DNA of 64,000 bases from Gammaproteobacteria bacterium (GCA_022600955.1 JAHZJK010000013.1:110811-174810), one strand, 5' to 3'; positions 1 through 9,869 are shown, counted from the stretch's first letter. Numbers and translations are program-made. The notes: generated by a model from the sequence alone, not told the origin.

Positions 1-3000
1 GGTTCGTCCCATGAGCCGCTGATGCCGTAGTAAGCCTGACCGACTTCCTGAAGTGGCTTCTTGAATATCTGCGAGAAGATTAGCAGACCCGCTGCGACCT
101 GGGGTCCCGCCACCACAGCGCCCACTATCGGCAGTGTATTGCCAACGTTCGCCGTTACAACGGCCGTCTGTGAATAGGTTCGATCGGCTATATTTGCCTC
201 ACCGACAATACCGATATCGGCCGCCGGGCCCTCGAGCGACAAATCGCAGGTATAAGTCCGCCCGTTAACGATGCGAAAATTGCCAGCGATTTTGTCAAAG
301 CCGAACCCCTTGCTGAATACGTCGCGAAAATCCAGTGACAGGCGTCGCGGCAGCGCGACCACACTCATCAGACCAAAAACGCGACCGGCTCCAGGCTCGA
401 CTTCCTCCAGCTGACCATCGTCAAGACGCACCTGAACGTCGCCATTCAATACGTCAAAAAACTCTGCACGCGGACTACCCGACCAGTCCAGGTTGAACAA
501 CATGCTCATGCTGTCACTTGTAATACCAGGTTGGTAGTTCAGGCGTGCCATCGTGGTCTTGACGTCGGTACTGGTCATGGATGCCATAACGAAGCTATGA
601 CTCCCAAGCGGGTCAGCATCGTCGGCAACCCATCTACCGGTTCCCACGATCTCAAAGGTAGCGTCCTTACTCTTGATCGTCGTCGCCTCAAGGCCGACTT
701 CGTTTTTCTCAAGCACCAGCTCAACAGCGCCGAGGTAGCGATCGCCGAATGCGAATTCGTCGGCCGTCAGGCTGATTGGCGGCAATGAACGCGGGTCAAC
801 AGTCCCGTCAGTGTCGTCGTCTTCGTCATTCCCTGGCAGACGCAGCCTTTGCATCTCCAAAACCATTTCGCGGTCTCCGCCAAAGTCGTAGGGCACGAAC
901 ACGGAACCAACGACGTCTTCGCCGTCCAGCTGTACCAGCCAGTCAAGCGCGCTGCGATCGACACGGGCGCGGTGGTCCCGTAAATGCTGGCCCAGCAAGT
1001 ACAGATCGTCGACCAGCACATCGATCGAGCGGATCCGTTCGGCGACGCCGACTTTTCTCTCACCGCTGCGAGACAGATTCAGCCACTCCTCAAGTCGCAG
1101 CGTTGGTGTGTTGCCACGCACATGAAGTCCGCGCGTATCGGCCTCCTGCATTGGACCATCCCCGAGTGTCACAACACCGCGGTCCAGATCCCAGAATTCT
1201 TCCGGACGATTGAAGGCCAGCTGCCAGGCAACGCGATTCTCTGCGGACCCGGAACTTTCGATGATCTCGCCGCCGGGCAGGAAGCGAATTTCGCTGGCAA
1301 CCTGCAACTGGCTATTGGCTGTTTTGCCGAGCGGCGCCGGAAACTCCAGTGCAAGGCCGTCGAGTTCGCTATCGATCTGAATTGTCAGCGGCGACGCAAC
1401 CTCGGCTTTTCCGTTCGGGAACCAGATGCGAGCCTGGTATGGAGCCGCACCATTGAGAAGCCCTTGCATCGGAATGCCAAGCCCATTGACGACACCGTCC
1501 GCCGTCAGAGTGCTTTCGGCGTGCGCCACCACGCTGAACTGTGGATCCTCGGAACGCAACAAATCAATGCTGACGGCCTGCCCCAGAAATTGTCCGCCCA
1601 ACGACTCACTGGAGATTTCGTCGCGCCGAATGGTGACCTCACCAATCAAGTCAGTGATCGGCGCGTCAAACCCCGCAACGGCCAACTGACCGCTGTTACT
1701 GCGAATCTTCGATTCGAATTCAAATTCGGTGGCGCGTTTTATCGGTACCAGCAGGTCCAGCGTGAAGGATGCGTCACCGCTGACACTAACGCGGTCAAGC
1801 TGGCCACCGAACACCTTAGCTATCGGGCTGTTTTGCGCGTAGCTGTGAATCGCCTCCAGCGAGCTACTGGAAAATGACTCGATTTCCAGCACCGGATCTC
1901 GCAAGTCCGGAATATCGACGCGCGCATCAACAACGGTGTTGCCGGCACTCGTCGATCGATTCTGCACCGTGTAGAGACGAGCGTTATCGAGTATGACTTC
2001 CATGTCAGCCTGTTCAGCGGCAGGCCAGTCTCGGTGGAACTTGAAGTTCATGTTACGGACCGATGCATTGATCAACAGACGGCCTTCACCATTGTCGAAA
2101 GGAAACTTGTCGAGAGGACCGTTAAGTGTCGTCGAACCACGTGGTATGGAGCCACTGACCAGCGCCATCTGAAACCAGTCATACAACTTGGGTTTTACAA
2201 CTTTCAATGGAATCAGTCGTTTTGCGCCCGCGAGGTCGGAGATACTCCATGTACTGGACAGGTCGATTTCGGGCGCGCCACCGTCGCCATTGAGCACGAT
2301 CTGAACATTGCTCTCGCTGTCAAACACCGAACTGTCTATGCGAATACTGTCCGACAAAATTGTTGTGCGGTTGTTGCTTGTTCGCCAAATGATCAGCCCG
2401 TCCGCAGATTGAACCTGCACATCCTCCGCCAGATAGTCAGGTGCTGTTACGACCAGATCGCGTGAATCAATCTCAATGCTGCCACCGGCACTGTCGGCAC
2501 GCAGGCGACCGGAAAAGCCGCGCACACCTGGCCGGTTGGTCCCGCCCGCGACGCCAATCGCATCCAGTTCCGCTGATATGTTGAACTGCGGCTGCTCTCG
2601 CGTTAGACCGGACAAAGTCGCTACAAGGTTATGCACCACGCCGTCCGGAGCGTACTCGTCGATTTGTTGCCGGCGCTCCTCGGGCAGCCATGGATCGAGC
2701 ATCTGCAAGTCAGTGAGGTTCAGATAGGTAGCGCTCGCGTCGATCAGTTCGATCGAGCCATCGGGGTCAACCCCTGCCTCGAGGCGCAGATTGGTTTTCG
2801 GCCACGAGCGACCGCCAGTCGCAAACACAAAATCGTTTGCGGCAATAAGCCAGCTGTCCGACGACGACGCCAGTTCCAGATGACCTTCAACATCGAAGCG
2901 CGCCTGGCCGTCCAGTGCAACGTCAGTAAGTTCCAATTCGGCACTTACACCGGACATGCCGCTGCCACCAATTGACAATGCAAGTTCCAGATCGCCGCTA

Positions 3001-3752
3001 CCGGACGAAATTCTCGGGTAGTTCGGCAACAGGGCCGACCAGCCAGACAGGTTGACCTCGTCCGTTTCAACTATCACGTTCCAGTTGCGCTCATCGGCCG
3101 GTAGTGAAAGGACTTGAGTTGCCGACAATGAAACCTGACCGCCAAGATCATCCGGCAATCGAATGTCGGCGTCGGCGGCAATTCGATTCTGATCCGCGCT
3201 GATGCGCACGCGTGGAATCTGGAAAAACCGCGGTCGTTCATCGCCAGGCTGCATGAAGCGAAGCTCAAGGTTTTCGCCGATTACGTCTATGCTGACGCTG
3301 TCACGCGCTCCTGCGGTATGAAAATTCAGCAGTTCGTCTGCCGGGCTGCCCTGGATGCGCAGACTGCCATCTTCCATTTGGCGAATATCAAAACTGGACT
3401 CGCTAATGACGACGCGGTCAACGACCAGCGTCCGGTCATACAAAAAGCGCGCAAGCCCGATACCGATCCGAACCTGTTGCGCCGCAACCGCCCGGACACC
3501 ATTGCTTGGTCGAATGAGTTCGGCGTCATAGAATTCGAGTTCGGGACCGCTTAATCCCCAACGCGCATCCATTCCGGAAAACTCCACCTGCATGCCGATC
3601 GCGGTGCTCGCCCAGCCTTTGATCTCTTCCTGGTACTCGGGCAGACGCGGCAAAAACAGTCGAAACAAACCGACCGCGATCGCGAGCATGATCACGATAC
3701 CTGCGGCGAGGTACGCGAAGAATTTGATCATGCGGCGAATAAACATTTTCAT
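1..3752 (-). CDS. yhdP: YhdP family AsmA-like envelope protein (C-terminus outside window)
   Basis: Reading the minus strand from an ATG at 3752 gives an uninterrupted frame of about 1250 codons that runs off the window start. The N-terminus (MKMFIRRMIKFFAYLAAG) is a positively charged segment followed by one membrane helix. The rest is a long, beta-rich, low-cysteine region typical of the TIGR02099/YhdP family, which belongs to the AsmA-like group proposed to carry phospholipids between the inner and outer membranes. The last visible part (LPIVGAVVAGPQVAAGLLIF, then the KPLQEVGQ region) matches the conserved end of the family, so only a short tail is missing. It starts 22 bp after rng, in the maf-rng-yhdP order known from many gammaproteobacteria. 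The family assignment is firm; the transport role is family knowledge. Confidence 0.9.
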   Translation of the reverse strand, partial: MKMFIRRMIKFFAYLAAGIVIMLAIAVGLFRLFLPRLPEYQEEIKGWASTAIGMQVEFSGMDARWGLSGPELEFYDAELIRPSNGVRAVAAQQVRIGIGLARFLYDRTLVVDRVVISESSFDIRQMEDGSLRIQGSPADELLNFHTAGARDSVSIDVIGENLELRFMQPGDERPRFFQIPRVRISADQNRIAADADIRLPDDLGGQVSLSATQVLSLPADERNWNVIVETDEVNLSGWSALLPNYPRISSGSGDLELALSIGGSGMSGVSAELELTDVALDGQARFDVEGHLELASSSDSWLIAANDFVFATGGRSWPKTNLRLEAGVDPDGSIELIDASATYLNLTDLQMLDPWLPEERRQQIDEYAPDGVVHNLVATLSGLTREQPQFNISAELDAIGVAGGTNRPGVRGFSGRLRADSAGGSIEIDSRDLVVTAPDYLAEDVQVQSADGLIIWRTSNNRTTILSDSIRIDSSVFDSESNVQIVLNGDGGAPEIDLSSTWSISDLAGAKRLIPLKVVKPKLYDWFQMALVSGSIPRGSTTLNGPLDKFPFDNGEGRLLINASVRNMNFKFHRDWPAAEQADMEVILDNARLYTVQNRSTSAGNTVVDARVDIPDLRDPVLEIESFSSSSLEAIHSYAQNSPIAKVFGGQLDRVSVSGDASFTLDLLVPIKRATEFEFESKIRSNSGQLAVAGFDAPITDLIGEVTIRRDEISSESLGGQFLGQAVSIDLLRSEDPQFSVVAHAESTLTADGVVNGLGIPMQGLLNGAAPYQARIWFPNGKAEVASPLTIQIDSELDGLALEFPAPLGKTANSQLQVASEIRFLPGGEIIESSGSAENRVAWQLAFNRPEEFWDLDRGVVTLGDGPMQEADTRGLHVRGNTPTLRLEEWLNLSRSGERKVGVAERIRSIDVLVDDLYLLGQHLRDHRARVDRSALDWLVQLDGEDVVGSVFVPYDFGGDREMVLEMQRLRLPGNDEDDDTDGTVDPRSLPPISLTADEFAFGDRYLGAVELVLEKNEVGLEATTIKSKDATFEIVGTGRWVADDADPLGSHSFVMASMTSTDVKTTMARLNYQPGITSDSMSMLFNLDWSGSPRAEFFDVLNGDVQVRLDDGQLEEVEPGAGRVFGLMSVVALPRRLSLDFRDVFSKGFGFDKIAGNFRIVNGRTYTCDLSLEGPAADIGIVGEANIADRTYSQTAVVTANVGNTLPIVGAVVAGPQVAAGLLIFSQIFKKPLQEVGQAYYGISGSWDE

Positions 3753-3774
3753 AGGTTTAGGCAGGCCCTGCGCT

Positions 3775-5253
3775 TCACATCAAAATGACGTCAAACTGAT
3801 CCTGCAGATAGAGTGACTCTGTCTGCAGCTTGAGCGATTTGCCGGTCTGTTCTGCGAGCTCGGCCAGGCTCCCGGCCTGTTCATCGAGCAGCAGATCAAT
3901 AACGTCCTGATGCGCAAGCACCATAGCCTCTTCAAAATCGAATTGTCGCGACTGACGAATGATCTCGCGGAAAATCTCGAAGCAAACGGTCTCAGCCGTC
4001 ATTACAAACCCTCGCCCGTTGCAGCCAGGACAATCTTCTCCGAGAACGTGCTGCAAGCTCTCTCTGGTTCGCTTTCGAGTCATCTCAACAAGGCCCAGCG
4101 GCGAAACGGGCGTTATCTGGTGGCGCGCGTGATCTCTGGAAAGCGACTGTTCCAGAACCTGCAACACGTTTTCGCGATGATCGATCTCATCCATATCGAT
4201 GAAATCGATGATGATAATGCCACCGAGATTACGCAGCCTGAGCTGCCGTGCGATCGCCACGGCCGCTTCCAGATTGGTCCTGTAGATTGTCTCCTCGAGG
4301 TTTCTGTGGCCGACATACCCGCCCGTGTTTACGTCAACAGTTGTCATCGCCTCTGTTTGATCGAAAATAAGGTATCCACCTGATTTTAAAGGAATATTTC
4401 TGTCCAGAGACTTGCGAATTTCATCTTCGATTCCGTGCAGATCGAAAATCGGCCGGCGCCGGCTGTAGAGCTCCAGCATGGGCTCGGCATCAGGTATGAA
4501 AGTCTTTGCAAACTCCTGCATGGCCTCAAATACGTCCTCGGAATCGACCAGAATGCGCTCAACATCAGCACTCACGAGATCCCGCAGCGATCGTAACGGC
4601 AGCGACAAGTCCTCGTGCACCATCTTTTTTACGCTACTTCCCCTGCACCGCTGCTGAACGACCTCCCACAGCTTGAGCGTGTATTTAAGGTCTGCTGCAA
4701 TCGCTTCTGCACTCGCGCCTTCGGCCATCGTTCGCACGATTGCGCCAGAGCTAAGACCCTGTTCTTCCAGCAGGTTTTCAACTATTGAACGTAGTCGATC
4801 GCGCTCCTCGTCTTCTTCAATTCGAGCGGAAACACCGACTGTATTGCTGCGCGGTAACAACACGAGGTAGCGCGATGGCAGGGTAATGTAGGTCGTCAGT
4901 CGCGCACCCTTGTTACCGAGCGGGTCTTTGACGACCTGCACCATGACCTCGTCACCGTCGCGCAACAATTCGCGGATATTCGGAACTTCGTCGCTGTTTT
5001 CGGCGTGTGCAGGGCTCGCTATATCAGATGCATGCAGAAACGCTGTTCGATCAAGCCCGATATCGATAAAGGCCGCCTGCATGCCCGGCAATACGCGAGA
5101 AACGCGGCCCTTGTATATGTTGCTGATGATGCCGCGACGCTCAACACGCTCGATAAAGACTTCCTGCAACACGCCATTTTCAAGCAATGCGGCTCGCACC
5201 TCGCTTGGGGTCACATTGACCAGTATTTCTTCTTTTGGCGATTCGTCAGTCAT
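3775..5253 (-). CDS. rng: Ribonuclease G
   Basis: The product of 492 aa is close to the usual length of RNase G, the short paralogue of RNase E that processes the 5' end of 16S rRNA and degrades some mRNAs. The N-terminal S1 domain is visible (IERVERRGIISNIYKGRVSR). The catalytic acidic residues lie in TTVDVNTGGYVG (Asp about 307) and in the IIDFIDMD segment about 40 residues later. The zinc-link motif CPGCNGRG follows near residue 406 and holds the dimer together. The long C-terminal scaffold of RNase E is absent, which separates it from Rne. The start overlaps the end of maf by 4 bp, suggesting translational coupling. The product is probably cytoplasmic. Confidence 0.97.
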   Translation of the reverse strand: MTDESPKEEILVNVTPSEVRAALLENGVLQEVFIERVERRGIISNIYKGRVSRVLPGMQAAFIDIGLDRTAFLHASDIASPAHAENSDEVPNIRELLRDGDEVMVQVVKDPLGNKGARLTTYITLPSRYLVLLPRSNTVGVSARIEEDEERDRLRSIVENLLEEQGLSSGAIVRTMAEGASAEAIAADLKYTLKLWEVVQQRCRGSSVKKMVHEDLSLPLRSLRDLVSADVERILVDSEDVFEAMQEFAKTFIPDAEPMLELYSRRRPIFDLHGIEDEIRKSLDRNIPLKSGGYLIFDQTEAMTTVDVNTGGYVGHRNLEETIYRTNLEAAVAIARQLRLRNLGGIIIIDFIDMDEIDHRENVLQVLEQSLSRDHARHQITPVSPLGLVEMTRKRTRESLQHVLGEDCPGCNGRGFVMTAETVCFEIFREIIRQSRQFDFEEAMVLAHQDVIDLLLDEQAGSLAELAEQTGKSLKLQTESLYLQDQFDVILM

Positions 5254-5837
5254 TTCGGCTTCACAAGTACATCGACACCCAGGGCACGCAGCAGTTCGAC
5301 AGTTTCGAAAACCGGCAGCCCAACAACTCCGCTATAACTGCCGCTAATGCCTGCGACGAACATGCCACCGAGCCCCTGTATGCCATAGGACCCCGCCTTG
5401 TCGCTCGGCTCTCCACTCTGCCAGTATCGATGCGCCTCGTCCCGACCAATTTCGCGAAACTGCACATCCGTCGCTGTAACGATCGATTGCGATTCGGCGT
5501 TGCTCCTGACAGCCACACCGGTCATTACTGTGTGCGTGCGACCCGACAGCTGCAGCAGCATTTCAACCGACTCCTGCTCGTTGCGCGGTTTGCCAAGCAC
5601 CAGATCGCCCAGTACCACCGCGGTATCGGCACCAATTACGATATCCGAGTCCGCTACATCCGCGGCAGCCGCCTTGGCGCGAGCGAGTCGCTGCACCATG
5701 TCGTCCGGTGCCTCGTTGTGCCTCGGCGTTTCATCAACATCAACGCGATGAATGTCGAATTCGAGCCCCAGGCTTGCAAGAATCTCTCGACGCCGCGGTG
5801 ATGTTGAAGCGAGTATTATTGTGTGCGCAGACTGCAT
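5250..5837 (-). CDS. maf: Maf family nucleoside triphosphate pyrophosphatase
   Basis: Maf proteins hydrolyse non-canonical or modified nucleoside triphosphates to monophosphates; the subgroup next to rng (YhdE type) acts on dTTP and UTP. The start was placed at 5837 (MQSAHTIILASTSPRRR) because the signature ASTSPRR normally lies within the first dozen residues and a longer frame would run into rlmH. Other family motifs are visible: GADTAVVLGDLVLGKP and the C-terminal YGIQGLGGMFV and GSYSGVVGLPV segments. The resulting length is 195 aa, normal for the family. It lies 7 bp after rlmH and overlaps rng by 4 bp. Confidence 0.95.
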   Translation of the reverse strand: MQSAHTIILASTSPRRREILASLGLEFDIHRVDVDETPRHNEAPDDMVQRLARAKAAAADVADSDIVIGADTAVVLGDLVLGKPRNEQESVEMLLQLSGRTHTVMTGVAVRSNAESQSIVTATDVQFREIGRDEAHRYWQSGEPSDKAGSYGIQGLGGMFVAGISGSYSGVVGLPVFETVELLRALGVDVLVKPK

Positions 5838-5844
5838 GTTTGAC

Positions 5845-6315
5845 TCATGCTCGATGATACGGGTGGCCAGTCTGTAGCGACCAGGCACGATACATTTGTT
5901 CAGCGAACAACACGCGCGCCATGCCGTGAGGCAGCGTCAGCTGTGATAGCGACCACGTAAAGTCGGCGCGTTGTCGGCACGCGGCGGAAACACCGTCGGG
6001 TCCGCCAATCACAAAACAAAGATCACGCCCATCCGATTGCCAGTCCGACAAACAACCGGCCAGCGATTTGCTTGTAAGCTGTTTGCCGCGCTCATCCAGC
6101 AACATCATTTGCTCGGTTGCCGCGAGCTTACTCATGATCAGCTCACCCTCAGTATCTCTCGCCTGCAGCGATTTGTCGTTCTTGCCACGGCGCGCTGTCG
6201 GAATTGTGTCGAGGCGAAATTTCCACTCTCGTGGTAGTCGCTCGCTATAAATGCCAACGGCTTCATCCACCCAGGACGGTTGGCGGTCTCCGACGGCTAA
6301 GAGGCGTAAGTGCAC
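5845..6315 (-). CDS. rlmH: 23S rRNA (pseudouridine1915-N3)-methyltransferase RlmH
   Basis: This 156-aa SPOUT-class methyltransferase uses S-adenosylmethionine to methylate pseudouridine 1915 in helix 69 of 23S rRNA. The SAM-binding knot is visible as LCFVIGGPDGVS, followed by the conserved LTLPHGMARVLFAEQMYRAW and the C-terminal HPYHRA. The length is that of the E. coli protein. It follows rsfS by 3 bp, the usual pairing of a ribosome-silencing factor with this late rRNA modification enzyme. Confidence 0.97.
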   Translation of the reverse strand: MHLRLLAVGDRQPSWVDEAVGIYSERLPREWKFRLDTIPTARRGKNDKSLQARDTEGELIMSKLAATEQMMLLDERGKQLTSKSLAGCLSDWQSDGRDLCFVIGGPDGVSAACRQRADFTWSLSQLTLPHGMARVLFAEQMYRAWSLQTGHPYHRA

Positions 6316-6318
6316 TGA

Positions 6319-6672
6319 CTACCCGTCGGTCGCTGCTGCGTCTCCGGATGGCCTGATAGACCAGAGCTTCTCCAGATTATAGAACTCGCGTACTTTCGGC
6401 AGCATCACATGCACGAGTGCATCCTGCAGATCCAGCAATACCCACTCTCCGCCGTCCTCACCTTCTACACCGCTCGGCCGGTGTCCGGCTGCCTTGGCTT
6501 TCTCCGTGACGTTATCTATGAGTGCCTGCACATGCCGGTTCGATGTGCCGCTCGCTACAATCATCCAGTCGGTGACCGTTGTCATGTCTCGAACATCGAG
6601 CTTTACGATGTCGAGGCCCTTAATATCTTCCAGCGCATCGACAACCAGTTCTGCCAGCTTGTCACTATTCAT
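6319..6672 (-). CDS. rsfS: Ribosomal silencing factor RsfS
   Basis: RsfS (Iojap/YbeB family) binds L14 on the 50S subunit and blocks subunit joining when nutrients are scarce. The family core is clear: DIVKLDVRDMTTVTDWMIVA, then SNRHVQALIDNV, and EWVLLDLQDALVHVMLP near the C-terminus. At 117 aa the length is normal. The start overlaps the end of nadD by 8 bp, a common coupled arrangement. The C-terminal tail after LWSI is short and probably disordered. Confidence 0.96.
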   Translation of the reverse strand: MNSDKLAELVVDALEDIKGLDIVKLDVRDMTTVTDWMIVASGTSNRHVQALIDNVTEKAKAAGHRPSGVEGEDGGEWVLLDLQDALVHVMLPKVREFYNLEKLWSIRPSGDAAATDG

Positions 6673-7312
6673 TCGTTGTGCTCATGTAAACCTTACTCTC
6701 CTCAATGACGTCTCTAACCGCGTCCGGCATCAGAAATCGCGGGTCTCGGCCCGCAGCAACCAGTTCGCGTATTTCTGTCGACGATATTTCCAATTGCGTG
6801 ACTGCGTGTATGTGGATACGGCCTTGCAATGCTGTGTGCAGGTCGTCCACGCGATGTGTGCCATGCTCGCTGAGCAGGTCTCCGAGCGCGCCGATATCCG
6901 GCGCTTTCCAGCCTGGCCGGTGGGCGACGACGATATGTGCAAAACTCAAAATCTCTTCCCAGCGGTGCCAGCTCGTCAATCCAAGAAACGCATCCATTCC
7001 CAGAATCAGACCAATCGACCGGTCCGGAAATTCCCCTCGCAAATCTTCGAGCGTTTCAATCGAATACGATGGTCCACCGCGCTGCAATTCGCGGTCGTCT
7101 GCTACGAAACCATCCTGGCCTGATATTGCAACTTCTACCATACGCATTCTCAACCTCGAGTCTGCGAATGTGCCGCCGCGATGCGGCGGGTCGCCGCAGG
7201 GTATAAAGCGCACCTCGTGAAAGCGGAGCGCCTGCAACATTTCGAATGCGGTCCTGAGATGGCCATAGTGCACCGGGTCGAAGGTACCACCGAAAACCGC
7301 AACAGGGCTCAT
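6665..7312 (-). CDS. nadD: Nicotinate-nucleotide adenylyltransferase
   Basis: NadD adenylates nicotinate mononucleotide in NAD synthesis. The start was set at 7312 (MSPVAVFGGTFDPVHYGHLR) because the nucleotide-binding motif GGTFDPxHxGH must lie at the extreme N-terminus, and because this ATG overlaps the holA stop by 4 bp (ATGA). The second family motif, ISSTEIRELVAAG, is present near the C-terminus. The length of about 215 aa is typical. Expression is probably coupled to holA and rsfS. Confidence 0.96.
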   Translation of the reverse strand: MSPVAVFGGTFDPVHYGHLRTAFEMLQALRFHEVRFIPCGDPPHRGGTFADSRLRMRMVEVAISGQDGFVADDRELQRGGPSYSIETLEDLRGEFPDRSIGLILGMDAFLGLTSWHRWEEILSFAHIVVAHRPGWKAPDIGALGDLLSEHGTHRVDDLHTALQGRIHIHAVTQLEISSTEIRELVAAGRDPRFLMPDAVRDVIEESKVYMSTTNE

Positions 7313-8310
7313 TGTGACAAGCTCACAACCACATCGGTTGCCAGTTGCCAGGGATCGCCTGCGCGCTGCCCTTTTGCCGCGGCATCCGCTCTTCCGGTCG
7401 CCTTGAGCATGCTGTGAAATGCGCCGTGCTGATGACGTCCAATACAACTGCGCACCAGTCCCTGGCGGTTACGCCACACACCGGATTTTTGCATCGCACC
7501 ACCGAGGTCGCCGCCCTGTCGAATGACGTCATCCAGCCTCGCCAGCGTGCGCAACTCTCGCGTCAGCGCCCACATTACGATCACTGGCTCCACGCCCTCA
7601 GCGCGCAAGCCGCCCAGTATTTTTACAGATCGGCCGGCATCACCGGCAAGCGCCGCATCTGTCAACTTATAGACGTCATATCGGCTGCTGTTTCCAACCG
7701 CATCGCTGACGTCTTCGGCTGTGACTTTTCCTGCACCCAGAATGAGCCGCAGTTTTTCAATTTCCTGACCCGCCGCGAGTAAATTGCCTTCGACACGATC
7801 CGCAATTAGCGTGACTGCTTCCCGGTCGGGCTCGAGCTCTGCCTGGCGCATCCGGTTTGCAATCCACCCCGGCAACTCACGCACACCAATCGGCCAGATC
7901 GGCAACGAGACGCCCTTGCTGTCAATAGTCTTGGCCCATTTCGAAGCGCTGCCCGAACGGTCCAGTTTTGGTCCTGTGACAATGAACAGCAACTCGGGCC
8001 CTGCCTGCTCAACAAGATCAACAATTGCCTGGCCGCCGGCCTTACCCGGCTTGCCTGTTGGCAATCGCAATTCGATGATGCGCTGTTCGGCAAACAACGA
8101 CAGGTTCCCGGTTGACGCTGTCAATGCGTTCCAGTCGAATCCGGTGGTTGCCACATGCAGCTCCCGCGACGTGAAACCACGCTCTCTGGCCTTTTCCCGA
8201 ATCGAATCCAGTGCCTCATCAACAAGCAAGTGCTCGTCACCGGTAACGAGATAACAAGGAGCCAGGGATTTGATGAGGTGCGACGAAAACTGATTTGCCT
8301 GAATCTTCAA
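7309..8310 (-). CDS. holA: DNA polymerase III delta subunit
   Basis: The product of 333 aa is the delta subunit that opens the beta clamp in the clamp-loader complex. Visible landmarks are the N-terminal YLVTGDEHLLVDEALDSIR, the core LLFIVTGPKLDRSGSASKWAK, and the C-terminal collar region with VIVMWALTRELRTLARL. It overlaps the YcaR-like gene upstream by 4 bp and nadD downstream by 4 bp. In many gammaproteobacteria holA follows lptE directly; here lptE lies about 5 kb away and the space between is filled by cysS, sufE, yidD and others. Confidence 0.95.
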   Translation of the reverse strand: MKIQANQFSSHLIKSLAPCYLVTGDEHLLVDEALDSIREKARERGFTSRELHVATTGFDWNALTASTGNLSLFAEQRIIELRLPTGKPGKAGGQAIVDLVEQAGPELLFIVTGPKLDRSGSASKWAKTIDSKGVSLPIWPIGVRELPGWIANRMRQAELEPDREAVTLIADRVEGNLLAAGQEIEKLRLILGAGKVTAEDVSDAVGNSSRYDVYKLTDAALAGDAGRSVKILGGLRAEGVEPVIVMWALTRELRTLARLDDVIRQGGDLGGAMQKSGVWRNRQGLVRSCIGRHQHGAFHSMLKATGRADAAAKGQRAGDPWQLATDVVVSLSQ

Positions 8311-8561
8311 GCAAGCTGCTCCATGTTTATCGACTCGTCTTCCAGCAACACCGGAATGCCGTCAGCCACCGGGTAGAGCCACTTGCCGTCGTCACTGAGC
8401 AGCGCTTCCGACAGCGGTGCTGCGAGAGTCTCGCCATGGTGATTAACGAGCTCTCCAGCGCCGATCGCCGCATTAACGCGCTCCAGCTTGTCCTTCTTAA
8501 GAACCGACAGGCCCTTGTGCGTGACCGGGCATCGCAAGATTGTCAATAAACGCTTGTCCAT
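8307..8561 (-). CDS. YcaR/Trm112-like small protein (UPF0434 family)
   Basis: This 84-aa protein has the family start DKRLLTILRCPVTHKGL and the family end DGKWLYPVADGIPVLLEDES. Trm112-like proteins are small beta-folded partners or zinc-ribbon relatives; the bacterial versions have no settled function. Only one cysteine remains (in RCPV), so a zinc site of the usual paired-cysteine type is unlikely. The middle is slightly longer than in E. coli YcaR. The gene overlaps holA by 4 bp and follows the membrane-protein gene by 17 bp. Confidence 0.85.
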   Translation of the reverse strand: MDKRLLTILRCPVTHKGLSVLKKDKLERVNAAIGAGELVNHHGETLAAPLSEALLSDDGKWLYPVADGIPVLLEDESINMEQLA

Positions 8562-8578
8562 GCGCTCATTGTAACGCT

Positions 8579-9613
8579 TCAGAACCTTTTCAGCACTGCT
8601 GAAAGCTCGATATTGCCGTTCTCCTCCGCGGCTGCGATAGCCGTGGCAATATCCTCCCGCAGCGGCCGAAACTCCTCATCGACGAGCCGGCAGCGCATGA
8701 TGACCTTTAGCGCCGGGACCGTCTCACCATGTCGCAACATGTCATGTATGTAGCGCTGCGCGAAAAACAGCGCATGCGTCTGGTTCTCCCAGCCCAGCAT
8801 ACGGTCGAAGTACCACGCCCAGGCCGCAACGGGATCGGGGTCGGTATCAATGCTCTCAAACACATGCGCGAAACCACCCTCACGATTGTCCCGGCTGATA
8901 AAGCCATACGCATGTGCAAGCGCCGCTACACGGAGCTTTTCTACATCTGCCGCGTATTGATTTTCATCGGGTTCCGGCGCGCCGGGAATGCTGACGTCTT
9001 CAATCAGGCCGTGCGGCGCAATTACAGCTCCTATCACAGAGTGCAACGAGAAGATCAGAAAAAGCTCAATCAGGCCAGACAGAAAGCCGGTGATACCTGC
9101 AACGATGGGCAACAGGTAGGCAATCAAAACCAGGTAAACCACTGTAATCCAGTAGCTGGCGCCGCAGGCCGATACGAATCGTAGCAGCGCCTGCGGATTC
9201 ACGCTCTGCAACGGTGAGTGCGTGATCGCCAGCACGCCCAGCATTGCAGGGTAGAGGCCGCCGGCAAGCGCAACGAACAATAACATTGCCGCAACGCCAG
9301 CATTATTTTGAATCGCAAAACTTGCCCACGCGATTACGACAACGACGACGGCAGGAAACAGGCTCCAGTGGTTATCGAACCAGCTGAAAAACTCGATACC
9401 GGGTGGTTGCGGTTCGCGGCCACTGGCACGGTCCTCAAGCAGCATCACCTGGTAGCGAAACACACCCAGTACGACCAGTACTCCGAGCAGTACACCCAGA
9501 AGGCCAGCAGCACCCGCCAGCTTGCTGAGCAGCCAGAATGAAATCATCGCAACCAGGACGTTGCCATTCGTCAGTGGATACAGAACTGCATTAATCAGGT
9601 CGCGTGGCGTCAT
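8579..9613 (-). CDS. Multi-spanning membrane protein with soluble C-terminal domain, function unknown
   Basis: The start chosen is [17 protein letters not shown] at 9613, which overlaps yidD by 23 bp; a longer frame would extend deep into yidD. About 344 aa. The first ~230 residues hold several hydrophobic helices, for example [30 protein letters not shown] and [19 protein letters not shown]. The last ~110 residues are soluble and helical ([20 protein letters not shown], then [16 protein letters not shown]) and could form a helical-repeat domain. I do not recognise the family. Its place between yidD and holA suggests it was picked up in a housekeeping operon; no function is claimed. Confidence 0.75.
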   Translation of the reverse strand: MTPRDLINAVLYPLTNGNVLVAMISFWLLSKLAGAAGLLGVLLGVLVVLGVFRYQVMLLEDRASGREPQPPGIEFFSWFDNHWSLFPAVVVVVIAWASFAIQNNAGVAAMLLFVALAGGLYPAMLGVLAITHSPLQSVNPQALLRFVSACGASYWITVVYLVLIAYLLPIVAGITGFLSGLIELFLIFSLHSVIGAVIAPHGLIEDVSIPGAPEPDENQYAADVEKLRVAALAHAYGFISRDNREGGFAHVFESIDTDPDPVAAWAWYFDRMLGWENQTHALFFAQRYIHDMLRHGETVPALKVIMRCRLVDEEFRPLREDIATAIAAAEENGNIELSAVLKRF

Positions 9614-9869
9614 CGCCTCCCTCCCGTGGTTCCGTTCCAGGAACCGGATCGTAGCCCGACCCACCCCAGGGATGGCACCGGCCGATGCGCCTCGCTGCCA
9701 ACCAGGCTCCTTTGAAAACACCGTGCGCCTGCAAAGCTTCGATCGCATAACTCGAACAGGTTGGGTCGAAGCGACAATTCCTGCCCAGCCAGGGCGACAG
9801 TGCGACGCGATATAACCGCACCAGCAAAATTAGCGGATACGCGAGCGCTTTGCTCACGACCGTCGCCAT
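9591..9869 (-). CDS. yidD: Membrane protein insertion efficiency factor YidD
   Basis: This small protein of 92 aa assists insertion of inner-membrane proteins with YidC. The family signature is complete: LIRLYR-like [15 protein letters not shown], then [15 protein letters not shown], and the end [15 protein letters not shown]. The N-terminus is amphipathic. The gene normally sits between rnpA and yidC; here it lies between sufE (1-bp overlap) and an unknown membrane protein, so it has been moved away from its usual partners. The C-terminal tail after DPVPG is acidic and probably disordered. Confidence 0.95.
   Translation of the reverse strand: MATVVSKALAYPLILLVRLYRVALSPWLGRNCRFDPTCSSYAIEALQAHGVFKGAWLAARRIGRCHPWGGSGYDPVPGTEPREGGDDATRPD

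Noticed and set aside
984..1877. Long plus-strand frame of about 297 codons
   Set aside because: It lies entirely opposite the YhdP coding frame, which has clear family content and a good start; the plus-strand text has no recognisable domain.
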